Positions 10,912 through 21,313 of a stretch of DNA of 64,000 nucleotides are shown one piece after another (within the stretch, counting starts at the first letter, position 1; each line of letters begins with the position of its first letter). Under the pieces are notes generated by a model. That model was given only the letters and a program-made list of their open reading frames with translations, was not told the origin of the DNA and did not search any database. The stretch comes from Anaspis maculata. Its lineage: Eukaryota > Arthropoda > Insecta > Coleoptera > Scraptiidae. The stretch is from assembly GCA_949128115.1 (NCBI GenBank), contig OX421966.1, positions 52,511,416 through 52,575,415 of the forward strand. The letters run 5' to 3'. The position numbers and the translations under genes are program-made.

Positions 10912-12530
10912 TATTTCTAAACTGGGAGCCAGGGCAACCAAGTCCAGAAAGAGTTTTATTGCACGCGGCCAGTCGTTTTCCGTGTAGAGTTTTGGTCGTG
11001 GGTTCCGCGGTGAGATTTTTTTTTTTGGCGCCAACCGAGAGTAGGTAGATGGCACCGAACTTCTTGGTCAAGTCCATAGAGCAAAACACCCGACATATAC
11101 GCCTAACTCCAAAACGAATGGTAGTTTTTATGTGGAAACTGGCTACTGAAATTGTTGAAATTATAAAATAAAGAAAACGAAATACTTCTTGCGAGAAATA
11201 GATGTGTTTACTAATGGAAAAGTGACTGATTTTACAATTTGTGTTATTAATTGAAAACTTTGCACACAATAAAAAACACTCGTGAAGCGAAATGCAGCAA
11301 AAACTTCATGGTGCGACTATACACCCGTAACAAAAATCAGTACCCGTGCCCGGGGCTAGTCCCTTCGAACCCTATTTACAGGACGTACTTTCGTCCTGAG
11401 AATAATTACGCGGCCAAAAAAATAGAAGAGAACCTTATTTCTGTACGCTGTATATTTCTTGCCTATCCTAACCCATCCTGGCAAAACTCTGTTGCCTCAC
11501 TTATATAAAATAAAATAAAATAAAACAAAAGGGGCACCTCGAAATACTCGACTTCGTCAAGGATATACGTCACCGAGCACAGGAACTATTGCAGAAGCAG
11601 CAAATGTTTAAGGCTAGGAGGGCCGGTTGAGACTTCTCCGGATGGCAGCAGAAAATCTCTCCCTCATGCGGCAAGACGGCACGCAATGCTTCAGAAATCG
11701 ATGGTACCAGGCATACTGGCTGGAAGTAGCACTTCGCCGGGAATTGTGTTGAAATGTCTCCTGAAGGGTGACGGTAAAAATCTATGTGAAACGCCTGCTG
11801 AAGGGTGACGGTAGAAAATCTTCAGGCGGCAGACTGCAACGGCATCTTTGTCGGAATTCCGGAAAATTCGCGAAACAGCTGGCCGTAGACGCGCGGGGTC
11901 CCAGCTGACTCCGACGTGCAGAATGCCGCAGAGTATGATGCCGCAGCATCAGAACTTGTGGTGCAGAACAGGATTACAGGGACGACATTCGTGGAAGCGT
12001 CGACGCTGACGACAGGTACCTCTCAGGTACACCCGCCATAGAAAACGGAGTAAGACGGCACAAAAAAGAAAACCTAAAAGTCGGATTGTCGCGTTCTAAA
12101 TCGGAATTATTTGTCGTTCAAAAACATACCTCTAACAGAAGGAAATTGTATCACACGAGGGCGGCCATGCCGCTTTGAACGATAATTTCCTACTACGCCG
12201 CTCAGGTGCCTTTCTGCCCTTTCCTTTTCAAGCGACAGAGCCCACTGGTACTCTTCGCGTGAAGAATGAGCAGAGCCCTGCATCGAAAGCATTTTTCGAT
12301 GGCCAGATTCCTGTACCTTGGCCACTCCTTTGAAGATATTTCAATTTCTGCCGTGAGGCGGCTACTTGATTATTGTTTATTCAACACAAAGTGCAAATTT
12401 TCAATTAATGTGAAATGTAAACGTTACACACCATCTCTTCCTCGCGAAGTCTTCAAGGACTTTTCCTTTCTCAAATCACTAACCTATTTTCAACTATAGA
12501 TCGACCTATTTCCTACCTGCTTGGAATACA
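10912..12530. other. Unassigned stretch, partly G+C-richer
   Basis: 11504-11530 is a simple (AAAAT)n-type run that could be the tail of a retroposon. About 11540-12080 is richer in G+C than its surroundings and contains a 50-bp direct duplication (CTGAAGGGTGACGGTA at about 11762 and 11800). Minus-strand frames at 10642-11269 overlap each other and the foldback and have no domain I recognise. No gene is called. Confidence 0.35.
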
Positions 12531-13320
12531 CAGGGTGTTTCAGGGATGATAGCAAAAAAATTCAATGTGGCGGCCAAGATGGCGGCCAAATCATGAAATT
12601 GCTTGAAAATAAGAATGTCCCTCGGAATGTCCATACGAGACAAAGTTGTAAAGTTGACACTTGTAAAGTTACAAGTTCCATGACAATACTTCCAATAATA
12701 ACAGATTTCAATATGGCGACCAAGATGGCGGCAGGATCATGAAATTTACCTCGAAAATAAGAACGTTTATACAAGACAAGAGTAAGTTCCAAGTTTCATG
12801 ACAATCCCTCCACTGATAACAGATTTCAATATGGCGGCCAAGATGTGGCGGAATCATAAAATTCACCTTGGAAAAAGATTGTTCATACGAGACAAGAACA
12901 GGTTCCAAGTTTCATAACAATCGTTCCACTAATAACAGATTTCAATATGGCGGCCAAGATGGCGGCGGAATCATAAAATTCATCTTGAAAAAAAGATTGT
13001 TCATACGAGACAATAGCAGGTTCCAAGTTTCATAACAATCGTTCCACTAATAACAGATTTCAAGATGGCGGCGGGATCATGAAATTTAGCTTGAAAATGA
13101 GAATGATCATATGTGACAAGGGTAAGTTTCAAGTTCCATAAAAATCGTTCCACTAACAAGAGATTTCAATATGGCGGCCAAGATGGCGGCGAAATCATGA
13201 AATTCAGCTTTGAAATAAGAACGTTGATACAAGGCAAGGGTAACTTCCAAGTTTCATGAAAATCGTTCCACTGATAAGAAATTTCAATATTGCGGCTAAG
13301 ATGTCGGCGGAATCATGGAA
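12531..13320 (-). repeat. 115-bp tandem array (CAAGATGGCGGC)
   Basis: It begins with a truncated end of the 13.85-kb element family (CAGGGTGTTTCAGGGATGAT) and continues as about seven degenerate units built around ATTTCAATATGGCGGCCAAG. Units recur at roughly 12565, 12709, 12824, 12940, 13060, 13165 and 13285. The reverse complement of the same unit lies at 62600-62880. No coding role. Confidence 0.8.
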
Positions 13321-13335
13321 TCCAATCTACCCACT

Positions 13336-13735
13336 GGCCACCCACGAGGACCTTAGCTATCCACTGGAGGAAGTTCCAGGGCTCTAGATTCATTCCCCGA
13401 GGAGAAGTTCAACTTCTTAGAAGTGCACAGGAAATCTTTGTTTTGTGATAATAGTAATGATAACTATGTATGTATTAAAAAATGCCCATTGGCCACCCTT
13501 AAGGACATCAGCTATCCATCGGAAGAAGTTCCAAGGCTCTAGCTTGATTACCTGAGGAGGAGTTCCACTTCTTAGAAGTCCACAATAAATATCTGTTTTT
13601 TGATAATAGTAATGATGAATATGCATGGATAAAAAAATAATGTCCATTGGCCACCCTTGGGTACATCAGCTATCTATCAAAAAAAGTTCTAAGGCTCTAG
13701 CTTCATTCCTCGAGGAGGAGTACAATTTCTCAATT
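13336..13735. repeat. About 157-bp tandem repeat, 2.5 copies
   Basis: GGCCACCC starts units at about 13336, 13490 and 13650; each carries GGCTCTAG, then GAGGAG and, in the first two, CTTCTTAGAAGT. The array is followed by a reverse-oriented run of ACAGACAG and ACGG units (13739-13782), the minus-strand version of the GTCC repeat at 4.4 kb. Confidence 0.75.
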
Positions 13736-13852
13736 TCTACACGGACAGACAGACAGACAGACGGACGTACAGACAGACAAACCGGCCATATAAGCGATGC
13801 GCTAAAAATTTAACTGTGGGTAGATCTCGTCAAAATATGACGAAAACCTATA

Positions 13853-14450
13853 CAGGGTGTTTCAGGGATGATAGCAAAAAATTCAACTGTGGTGAGATCT
13901 CGTCAAAATGTGACGAAAACCTATATGTATACCATTTTGCAAAGTTCGGCCTAATGACAAAAAAACAGCCCTCTAAAGTTTACTTTTTTCGGATTTCAAA
14001 AATTTGTAACTCAGGAACGTTTCAACAAATTTAGCTTTAATTCAGCAAATGCTGGTTCGTCATAATTATCTATCAACCTGCCAAATTTGGAAAGAATCCA
14101 ACCAGTGGTGTAGGAGTTATGAGGGTCAATAATTTAGAAGCATCCGAAGAAAAGTTGACTTAAGGTGACCCCTGACCCCTCATAACTTCTACGCTACTGA
14201 TTGCATTATTTCCAAATTTGGCAGGTTGATAGATAATTAATATAAACCAGCCTACGCTAAATTAAAGCTAAATTTGTCGAAACCTTCCTGAGTTACGAAT
14301 TTTTGAAATCCAGAAAAAGTGAACTTTGGAGGGCTGTATCTTCGTCATTAGGCCGGACAGTATACATTAGGCCGGTATACAGGTTTTTGTCATATTTTGA
14401 CGAGATCTACCCACAGTTAAATTTTTTGCTATCATCCCTGAAACACCCTG
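13853..14450. mobile_element. Palindromic element, 598 bp, CAGGGTGTTTCAGG ends
   Basis: Near-full inverted repeat: left CAGGGTGTTTCAGGGATGAT, right ATCATCCCTGAAACACCCTG, with arms pairing through GCAGGTTGATAGATAATT and its inverse. Both sides are flanked by TATA (13849-13852 and 14451-14454). It lies inside an older member of the same family. Non-autonomous; the fold is strong enough to form a long hairpin if transcribed. Confidence 0.8.
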
Positions 14451-14454
14451 TATA

Positions 14455-15916
14455 CAGGGTGGTGAAAATTTCGATGCTCACCATTGGTATCTTGGAAACG
14501 GTAAGAGATACGAGGTCGGTTAAATTAAAAAAAAGTTGCGCATTTTTGTGGCGATTGAGACTCTGAAAAGAAACTTCGAATATTTTGATTGGTTTACGAT
14601 TTATCACGAAAAAACTGAAAATTTTGATTTCAGAAATTATTTTTTATCTTTCCAACCATTCAAGCTGTTTCAATCAAACTTGATAGTTTTATGTTCTTGA
14701 TCAACTCGAGTCGATCAACGTTGACAGAAATTTTCCAGGCCTTCCAGATATCAAATTATGATAGTCAACTTTTGTTTTTCTTATGGCCGCCATATTGGAT
14801 TTTTGCACAAATAGATAGAGAAAAAAATTAGCTTTCCGAATTAGTAACCAACATGTTATTTTTATGATATTTTTAGCGTCAAAATTTTAAATTTTCGACA
14901 AAATCGGGAATGCTTTATCGGAAAACAATTGAAATATTATCAATAGCAACAACAAAGAAGTGACAGATGGTGTACAATTGACGTATCTAACTTCTTAATC
15001 GTGTTATGTGCTTGTTTGTACCGGTAGTTCATAAATTGAATGGGTCAAGGGTGTATGTGAAATCAAAAACGTCTGTCGGAACTAGCATCGTTTTTGTCAA
15101 GTTTGACAAATTTATTAGAAAAGGAGTTAAGATTACCCTGGTTTCGACAGACGTTTTTGAATTCACAGGCACCCTTGACTCTTTCAATTTATGAACTCTC
15201 GGTACAAACAAGCAGAAAACACGATTAAGAAGTTACGGCTCGATACCAAGTTGGGGCTGAGACCGCCGTAAGTGCCGTTACCATAGCAACGGCGGATACC
15301 AACCAATCAGACCGCGCTGTATTTGGCGAGATACGCCGTCCGAAACTTTGCGCCTGCAACTTGGTATCGAGCCCTTAGATACGTCAATTGAACACAATCT
15401 GTCTTTTTTTTTGTTGTTGCTATCGATAATATTTCAATTGTTTTTCAAAGCATTCCCGATTTTGTCAATAATTTACGAAAATTTCAAAATTTGACGCTAA
15501 AAATGTCATAAATAGAACATGTTGGTTACTAATTCGGGAAGCTAATTTTTTCTCTATCTTTTAGTGCAAAAATCCAATATGGCGGCCATAAGAAAAACAA
15601 AAGTTGACTATCATAATTTGACATCTAGAAGGCCTGGAAAATTTCTGTCAACGTTGATCGACTCGGAGTGATCAAAAACATAAAACTACAGAGTTTGATC
15701 AAAATAGCTTGAATGATTGGAAAGATAAAAAATAATTTCTGAAATCAAAATTTTCAGTTTTTCCGTGATAAATCGTAAACCAATCAAAATATTCAAAGTT
15801 TCTTTTCAGATTCTCAATCGCCACAAAAATGCGCAACTTTTTTTAATTTAACCGACCTCGTATCTCTTACCGTTTCCAAGATACCAATGGTAAGCATCGA
15901 AATTTTCACCACCCTG
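14455..15916. mobile_element. Foldback element, 1,462 bp
   Basis: Ends CAGGGTGGTGAAAATTTCG and its inverse, flanked by TATA on both sides (14451-14454 and 15917-15920). Arms of over 500 bp pair through AGATACGAGGTCGGTTAAAT, ATGGCCGCCATATTGG and GTCAACGTTGATCGACTC variants. The centre (about 14990-15235) is itself a palindrome around GTACCGGTAGTTC and GAACTCTCGGTAC. The right arm carries a 139-bp MITE. No transposase frame. Confidence 0.8.
15236..15374. mobile_element. Tourist-like MITE, 139 bp
   Basis: A near-perfect terminal inverted repeat (GGCTCGATACCAAGTTG and its inverse) is flanked on both sides by TTA (15233-15235 and 15375-15377). It interrupts the right arm of the surrounding foldback; the matching left arm reads uninterrupted (AGATAC paired beside AACTTC near 14990), giving an empty-site control. 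A TTA duplication and GGGC-type ends fit the PIF/Harbinger group. Confidence 0.75.
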
Positions 15917-16253
15917 TATACCATTTTGCAAAGTTCGGCCTAATGACAAAGATGCAGCCCTCCAAAGTTCACTTGTTTCGGATTTCAAAAATTTCTAGCT
16001 CAGGGACGTTTTGACAAATTCAGCTTCAATTTAGCATAAGCTGGTTTGTCATAATTATCTATCAACCTGCCAAATTTGAAAAGAATCCAATTAGTGGCGT
16101 AGAAGTTATGAGGGGTCACTTTAAGTCAACTTTTCTTCGGATTCTTCTAAATTATTGACCCTCATGACTCCTACACCACTGGTTGGATTCTTTCCTAATT
16201 TGGCAGGTTGATAGATAATTATGACAAACTAGCTTTTGCTGAAATCAAGCTAA

Positions 16254-17330
16254 AGGACCCCGCACGATTCTTATGGAAAATGGCTCCCGGTTAAATTCTC
16301 TGAATTTTTGATATGTTGTAGCTCATGAGATACTAATCAAATACCGTGAACCCCAAACTCAAATAATGGACAGTTTTTTACCCACAGGGGGTTGAAGTTG
16401 GAGGTTTTGACGGCTTCAAAATGATATTATGACGTTGATAGAAGCTTTTTATTTGGTTTCTCTTCAAGTTGTGTTTCATGCTAAATGTATTTATTTGACA
16501 GAAAAATATCAACCCCCTCCTCCACCCCCAACCCCTATCTACTATCATAAAATTCGAGATTACTCCCAAAAACCATGCGGATGGCTTCTGTGATTTAAAT
16601 TATGAATTTTGACATGAAAATTATTTTCCACCCCTAATGTTAGGGTGCCGATTTTCCAATTTTCCTCGGTTAATTTGGCTGGATTTTTGGTATTGTGTAC
16701 TTCTAATTCTGCTGAACAAAAAGTTCTCATGCCAAAACTTATTCCTATGGACAGTTTTTGTTCTACAGGGGACTGAAGTTGAAGGTTTGAGAGCATAAAT
16801 ATTGAACTTCAGTCCCCTACAGAACAAAAACTGTTCATAGGAATAAGTTTTGGTATGAGCTTTTTGTTCAGCAGAATTGTAAATACACAGTACCAAAAAT
16901 TCAGCCAAATTAACCGAGGAAAATTGGAAAATCGGCACCCCAACATTAGGGGTGGAAAATAATTTTTATGCCAAAATTCATAATTTAAATCACAGAAGCC
17001 ATCCGCATGGTTTTTGGGAGTAATCTCGAATTTTATGATGGTGGATAGGGGTTGGGGGTGGAGGAGGGGGTTGATATTTTTCTGTCAAATAAATAAATTC
17101 AGCATGAAACACAACTTGATGAGAAACCAAATAAAAAGCTTTTATCAACGTTATAATATCATTTTGAAGCCGTCAAAACCTCCAACTTCAACTCCCTGTG
17201 GGTGAAAAACTGTCCATTATTTGAGTTTGGGGTTCACGGTATTTGATTAGTTTCTCATGAGCTACAACATATCAAAAATTCAGAGAATTTAACCGGGAGC
17301 CATTTTCCATAAGAATCGTGCGGGGTCCTT
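16254..17330. mobile_element. Foldback element, 1,077 bp
   Basis: Ends AAGGACCCCGCACGATTC and its inverse GAATCGTGCGGGGTCCTT. The arms of about 530 bp are nearly perfect (CGGTTAAATTCTCTG, GGGGGTTGATATTTTTCTG and inverses) and meet near 16795. It interrupts the outer element at GCTAAA/TTTGTC. The CACGATTCTTATGG end motif recurs at the outer ends of the 49-53 kb palindrome. No coding role. Confidence 0.8.
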
Positions 17331-17508
17331 TGTCAAAACGTTTCTGAGTTACAAATTTTTGAAATCTGAAAAAAGTGAACTTTGAAGGGTATCTGTATCT
17401 TCGTCATTAGGCCGAACTTTGCAAAATGGTAAATAGGTTTTCGTTATATTTTGACGAGATCTACCCACAGTTGAATTTTTTGCTATCATCCCTGAAACAC
17501 CCTGTATA

Positions 17509-17900
17509 CATCTAGCCTAAACTCTAATTCTACGCAACTGCAGTCTTGGGGGAAAACAGGCTAATCATGTTAGCTGTCTCTGGGACGAGAATGATTATCT
17601 ATCTACTCCGGACAAAATAGGGGAAAGTAGAGTCAATTGGGAAAAAGGCACGACCTCCTAAAATCCTGCGAAACAAGCACTTTGCTCGATTTCTTGGGGC
17701 AAAAAGAGGCTATGAAAATTCGAGCAAAGTCTGTTTCAAGGCGTGTATCTTTCCTTTTTTCGTTTCTTTGTCTTAAGTTTCCTGAAGTTTCAGACCCGAT
17801 ATCGCCGGCGTCTGAAATATTTTGACCTAGGTACCTCTCCAAATCTTTTACCCTACGTAGTAGGTTGTAGTCATCTCAATTTTTGAGATACGCTTGGTGG
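17509..17900. other. Unassigned stretch next to gypsy remnant
   Basis: No confident feature. A minus-strand frame at 17633-17842 may be the eroded region after the integrase of the neighbouring gypsy element, but similarity is too weak to claim. Confidence 0.3.
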
Positions 17901-17929
17901 AGTTTTGTAGATACTGACTCATCGATTTC

Positions 17930-19320
17930 TTTCAGGGAACAGGGAAATTAAATGTCCTACATGTCCAGTACGATCGCCAGGTGCAGGTTCCACATTTCCG
18001 TTAGCGGGGTTGACTTTCTTGTCTACCAAAGTTTATCAGAGCCGGACTAAGCCCTGTTACCTCATGACGTGACGTGTTTATTGCGAACTGAATTTCGGAT
18101 AGATGTTGGTCCCATTCGCGGTGATTTTCGTCCACGTATGAGCAGATTGCTGTGCCAATTGTGCGACTTTGTCTTTCTACAAAATAACCTGCGCGTGATA
18201 CTTCGCGTTATACCATATTTTCTGAACTCTGTATTTCTTGGCCAAATTCTTAAACTCCTCGCTAATAAATTGCGATCCGTTATCGGCCAAAATGAATTGT
18301 GGAACGCCAAAGGTAAGGAAGACTTATTCTCCAAAAATTTAAGAATGGGCGATGTAGTTGCGTTTTTCATGGGTAGTACTAGCGTGTATTTTGAGAACCA
18401 ATCTGGCCACCACCAGTAGGCATTTCCACCCCTGGACCGAGGCAATGGACCTAAAATGTCAACGGCCACTACTTAACACGGAAATTTGACGTTTTTTTCC
18501 TGGCCCATTAGACCTAGAGGCCCAGCGGTAGAAACTTTTTGTTCACCACAGGTATTGCACCGCTTGACATGCTTTAATACTTCGCACCGCATTTTTGGCC
18601 AATAATACGTCTCCTTTACTCTCGCGACGGTCTTGTAAAAACCGAAATGTGACGCGGTAGGGGTAGCATGACAAGATTTAAGCACGTTTTTCCGCTGACT
18701 TTTAGCCACAACCAATTTCCACTCAGGGACGTTACTCTTCAAAGACAATCTAGACGGAATAAATTTGTGGATGTAGTTATTCTGAACTCGTCAAAATCCA
18801 TATCCATATTTCTCCGGATAAGAAGTAATTTGTGATCTCAAATTGACGTACCAGGCATCCAGATTTTTCAAATTTACGTTCAACAGATCTACATCTGGTA
18901 AAGGTATCCGTGAAAGAAAGTCTGGCACGACATGAAGCCGGCCTTTGCGATGGACTAAATCAAATGAATAGCTTTGCAGTTTTATCGCCCATTTGGCCAA
19001 TTTTACAGTTGGTACCTTCATCCTATCAAGCTAAAGTAATGAATAATGGTCAGTGATGACCGTAGACCGTGTACCTTAACATATGGTCTGAAATGGTCTA
19101 GAGAAAATGAAAGTGGTAAAAAGCTTTTCCTCTGTTACCGAGTAATTCCTTTCTGTCTTACTCAAGGCTTGCGAGCAGAATGCAATCGCCTCTTCTTCCC
19201 CGTCAATTTCTTGTGTTAGAACTCCGCCCAAACCAAAATTGGAGGCATCACATTGGATGGTGAATGGCAAATCAAAATTAGGACTACGTAAAATTGGTGC
19301 TGATACCGATGCTTGTATGA
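17930..19320 (-). pseudogene. Broken Ty3/gypsy pol (RNase H and integrase)
   Basis: Reading the minus strand from 19320: the end of a reverse transcriptase and the start of RNase H (CDASNFGLGGVL, then YSVTEEKL), more RNase H text (HRKGRLHVVPDFLSR), the integrase HHCC zinc-binding domain (ARVKETYYWP, CNTC), the catalytic core start (DILGPLPRSRGG) and the core end (ENHREWDQHL, SPALINFGR). The pieces fall in different frames with stops between them, so the gene is dead. No gag, protease or LTR was found with it. A palindromic MITE abuts its 5' side. Confidence 0.85.
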
Positions 19321-19330
19321 AATGTAAGAA

Positions 19331-19481
19331 ATGTATGTAACAGTATATTATATACCAAGGAACCAAAGTGAATTTTTGATCCCTTGGGTGGAGTTTGTTA
19401 CTCGAGGGCCCTTTGGGTCCAAATCCCCAAATTAAAAATTCACTTAGATCCCTTGGTATATAATATACTGTTATATACATT
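19331..19481. mobile_element. Palindromic MITE, about 150 bp
   Basis: Arms AACAGTATATTATATACC and GGTATATAATATACTGTT, about 45 bp each, enclose a short unpaired centre. It abuts the RNase H fragment of the gypsy remnant and ends that homology. The element at 56826-56970 has a similar layout and a similar AATATACTATTA end. Confidence 0.7.
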
Positions 19482-19489
19482 CCTTGGTA

Positions 19490-20427
19490 CTGTAAATTTT
19501 TAATATTTTGATGATTTCAGAGGGCCTTCAAAATATTTTGCAGTAAAGCTGTGAGCTGACCACTTCTTTAGTGTATTGAGTGAAGCTTATAGAGCAAATC
19601 CATATTGATATTGGACTCGTGTTAGGTGCTTAGAGTGTCGCATATAGGCTAAATCGAAGAAATATGTAAAATTTCTCTGATCTGATTTGATTCCCTCAGT
19701 ACACCCTCTATATATACAATGTGACGTTTTTGACTTTTCTATATTCGTAATTAACGGTTCAAGAGAAAGAGTTTAAGACCACCACCGCAACTATAGCATG
19801 GAGGATTCTCGAGAAATCTCATTTTGAAATTTTTTTATCACATCGACATTTTAGTTTTTCGAGTCAAGTACATGGAGCTTTTACGACAATGCCTCTTGCT
19901 TCCAGAAGCTCTATCTCAAAAACCATAGGTCGCAGAAAGGTCATTTAATAACTATTCCGTAGGGAATTTCATTGGTTTCAAAATGACTGCTTACATCTTT
20001 TGCTGTCAGATGGCCCAAAACCAAGATATTCGGCAAAAACCACGCTGGTGCACTTCTTGTTGATGATGGCGACATGACGCCGACATTTCCGAAAGGTGGG
20101 AAATTAGTATGTCAAAACCTAAGCCACACAGATCGTTTTAAGCTAGTTTTCAGCCAGAAAACAATTATTTCCTTATTGAGCTGATTTTTGCTCCCTGGCC
20201 GCCTGGGCTAATATTTATGACAACGTATTGTAGAGAGAGAACAGAAAACCTACCAAATACATCAATAATAATAATAACTCCACTACATGGATCTTTCCAT
20301 AGAATTATTGAATATAACAACTACTGAGAAACTCAACAGTGGCTCTCGACGAATGGTAATGAGACTGACGCCAAAAACGACCGTCAGATCTCAATCTAGC
20401 ATAAAATAGCAAGCCTTCATCTCTTAC
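19490..20427. other. Unassigned stretch downstream of receptor exon C
   Basis: A+T-rich with no recognisable gene or long repeat. This would be intron on the minus strand if exon C is spliced onward. I looked for a receptor C-terminal exon here and saw none. Confidence 0.35.
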
Positions 20428-21285
20428 CAGTGTGAACAAGGCCAGCACAGAGCACGCCACCCGCGATAGGGCAGCCACTTGCACGAACAGATTACTAAAC
20501 ACGATTAGGTTGAAGCACATCAAGATGTTGGCCACGCTTAGACCCAAACACCCGACCAAGCTCCACCCAAATATTTTGTTGTGACTTCTGACCATAACGC
20601 CCAGCTTTCTGCACAAGCGTCCGATTTCCCGGACCAAATCATCTCGTCCGCCGACCTTGAAACCTATCACGCCCTCTTCCAGGACTTGATTCATTTTCTT
20701 GTATCTGCACTCGAAAGCTCTGCCCATGTTGAAGAGCAGCAGCAGCACCAACGAATGATAATACCAGCAAATCATGTCCATCCAGTAAGCGTTGGTTGTT
20801 TGAAAATTGGTTGCCGTGTGAACCGCGTACAGGAACACGAAACACCCAATGAATGCCACATTGCACAGTACCAACTGAAAAACGGCCTGCTCCCTGCAGG
20901 TTTTTGCCTTCTCGTTCCTTGTGTTGAACCGTGTATCGATTTGTTGAAACGCGTTTAAGAGTTTCTGCCATTTTTTCTTGTTGAACAAGCAAGAGCTTAG
21001 AATTATTGAGACGGTGAGTTGGTACAGGAATGCTTCTCGGATGCAGTCCAAGATCAGTTGTAGTCTTGTGAAGTACACGGCGTGTTCGAGTCTTCTCATG
21101 TACAAACAATACATTCCGCCGAAGATGATTAGCGTGGGGTAAGCATAAGCTTGGATTTTGTTGAGCACTGGATGGGTGATTATTGCTTTGTCGAAGTTGT
21201 ACGAAGAGACTATGGCGAAGACTTTGTTGATGCTGAAGATGGTTTGGAGAAAGCGAATGTCACTTCTCGACAGTTGGTGCGTCAT
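20428..21285 (-). CDS. Gustatory receptor-like large first exon C
   Basis: It encodes 286 residues, near-identical in plan to exon B: the same N-terminus (LSRSDIRFLQTIFSINKVFA), FNKKKWQKLLNAFQQID, FECRYKKMNQVLEE, and the helix-5 region NKIFGWSLVGCLGLSVANIL. The start at 21285 aligns with its paralogues; a frame beginning at 21306 is only an upstream extension. It ends phase 0 at ACA CTG, followed by GTAAGA. The coding region is intact, but its upstream region is broken by 2.8 kb of inserted elements, so expression from its own promoter is doubtful. C-terminal residues are missing, as in the others. Confidence 0.8.
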
Positions 21286-21313
21286 TTTGATACTGAAGGC
21301 TTGCATAGCGATA

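Larger units (their letters stand above)
13804..17504. mobile_element. Host element of a three-level nest of inverted-repeat elements
   Basis: The outermost element is split in two. 13804-13852 (AACTGTGGGTAGATCTCG ... CCTATA) continues at 15917 (TATACCATTTTGCAAAG) and runs to CCTGAAACACCCTG at 17504. The join is inferred by comparison with the intact relative at 13853-14450. Its left end is truncated against the GTCC repeat. It was invaded at one TATA by that relative and by a 1.46-kb foldback, and internally by another foldback at 16254-17330. The right end is followed by TATA. No transposase is present. Confidence 0.65.

Noticed and set aside
18069..18419. Plus-strand 116-residue frame
   Set aside because: It is the antisense shadow of the gypsy integrase fragment.
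17930..19320. Possible recent retrovirus-like provirus
   Set aside because: There are only pol fragments in several frames, no LTR pair and no envelope gene; it is an old Ty3/gypsy remnant.
20581..20958. Plus-strand frames opposite the receptor exons
   Set aside because: They mirror the conserved minus-strand exons and are not shared as proteins between paralogues.
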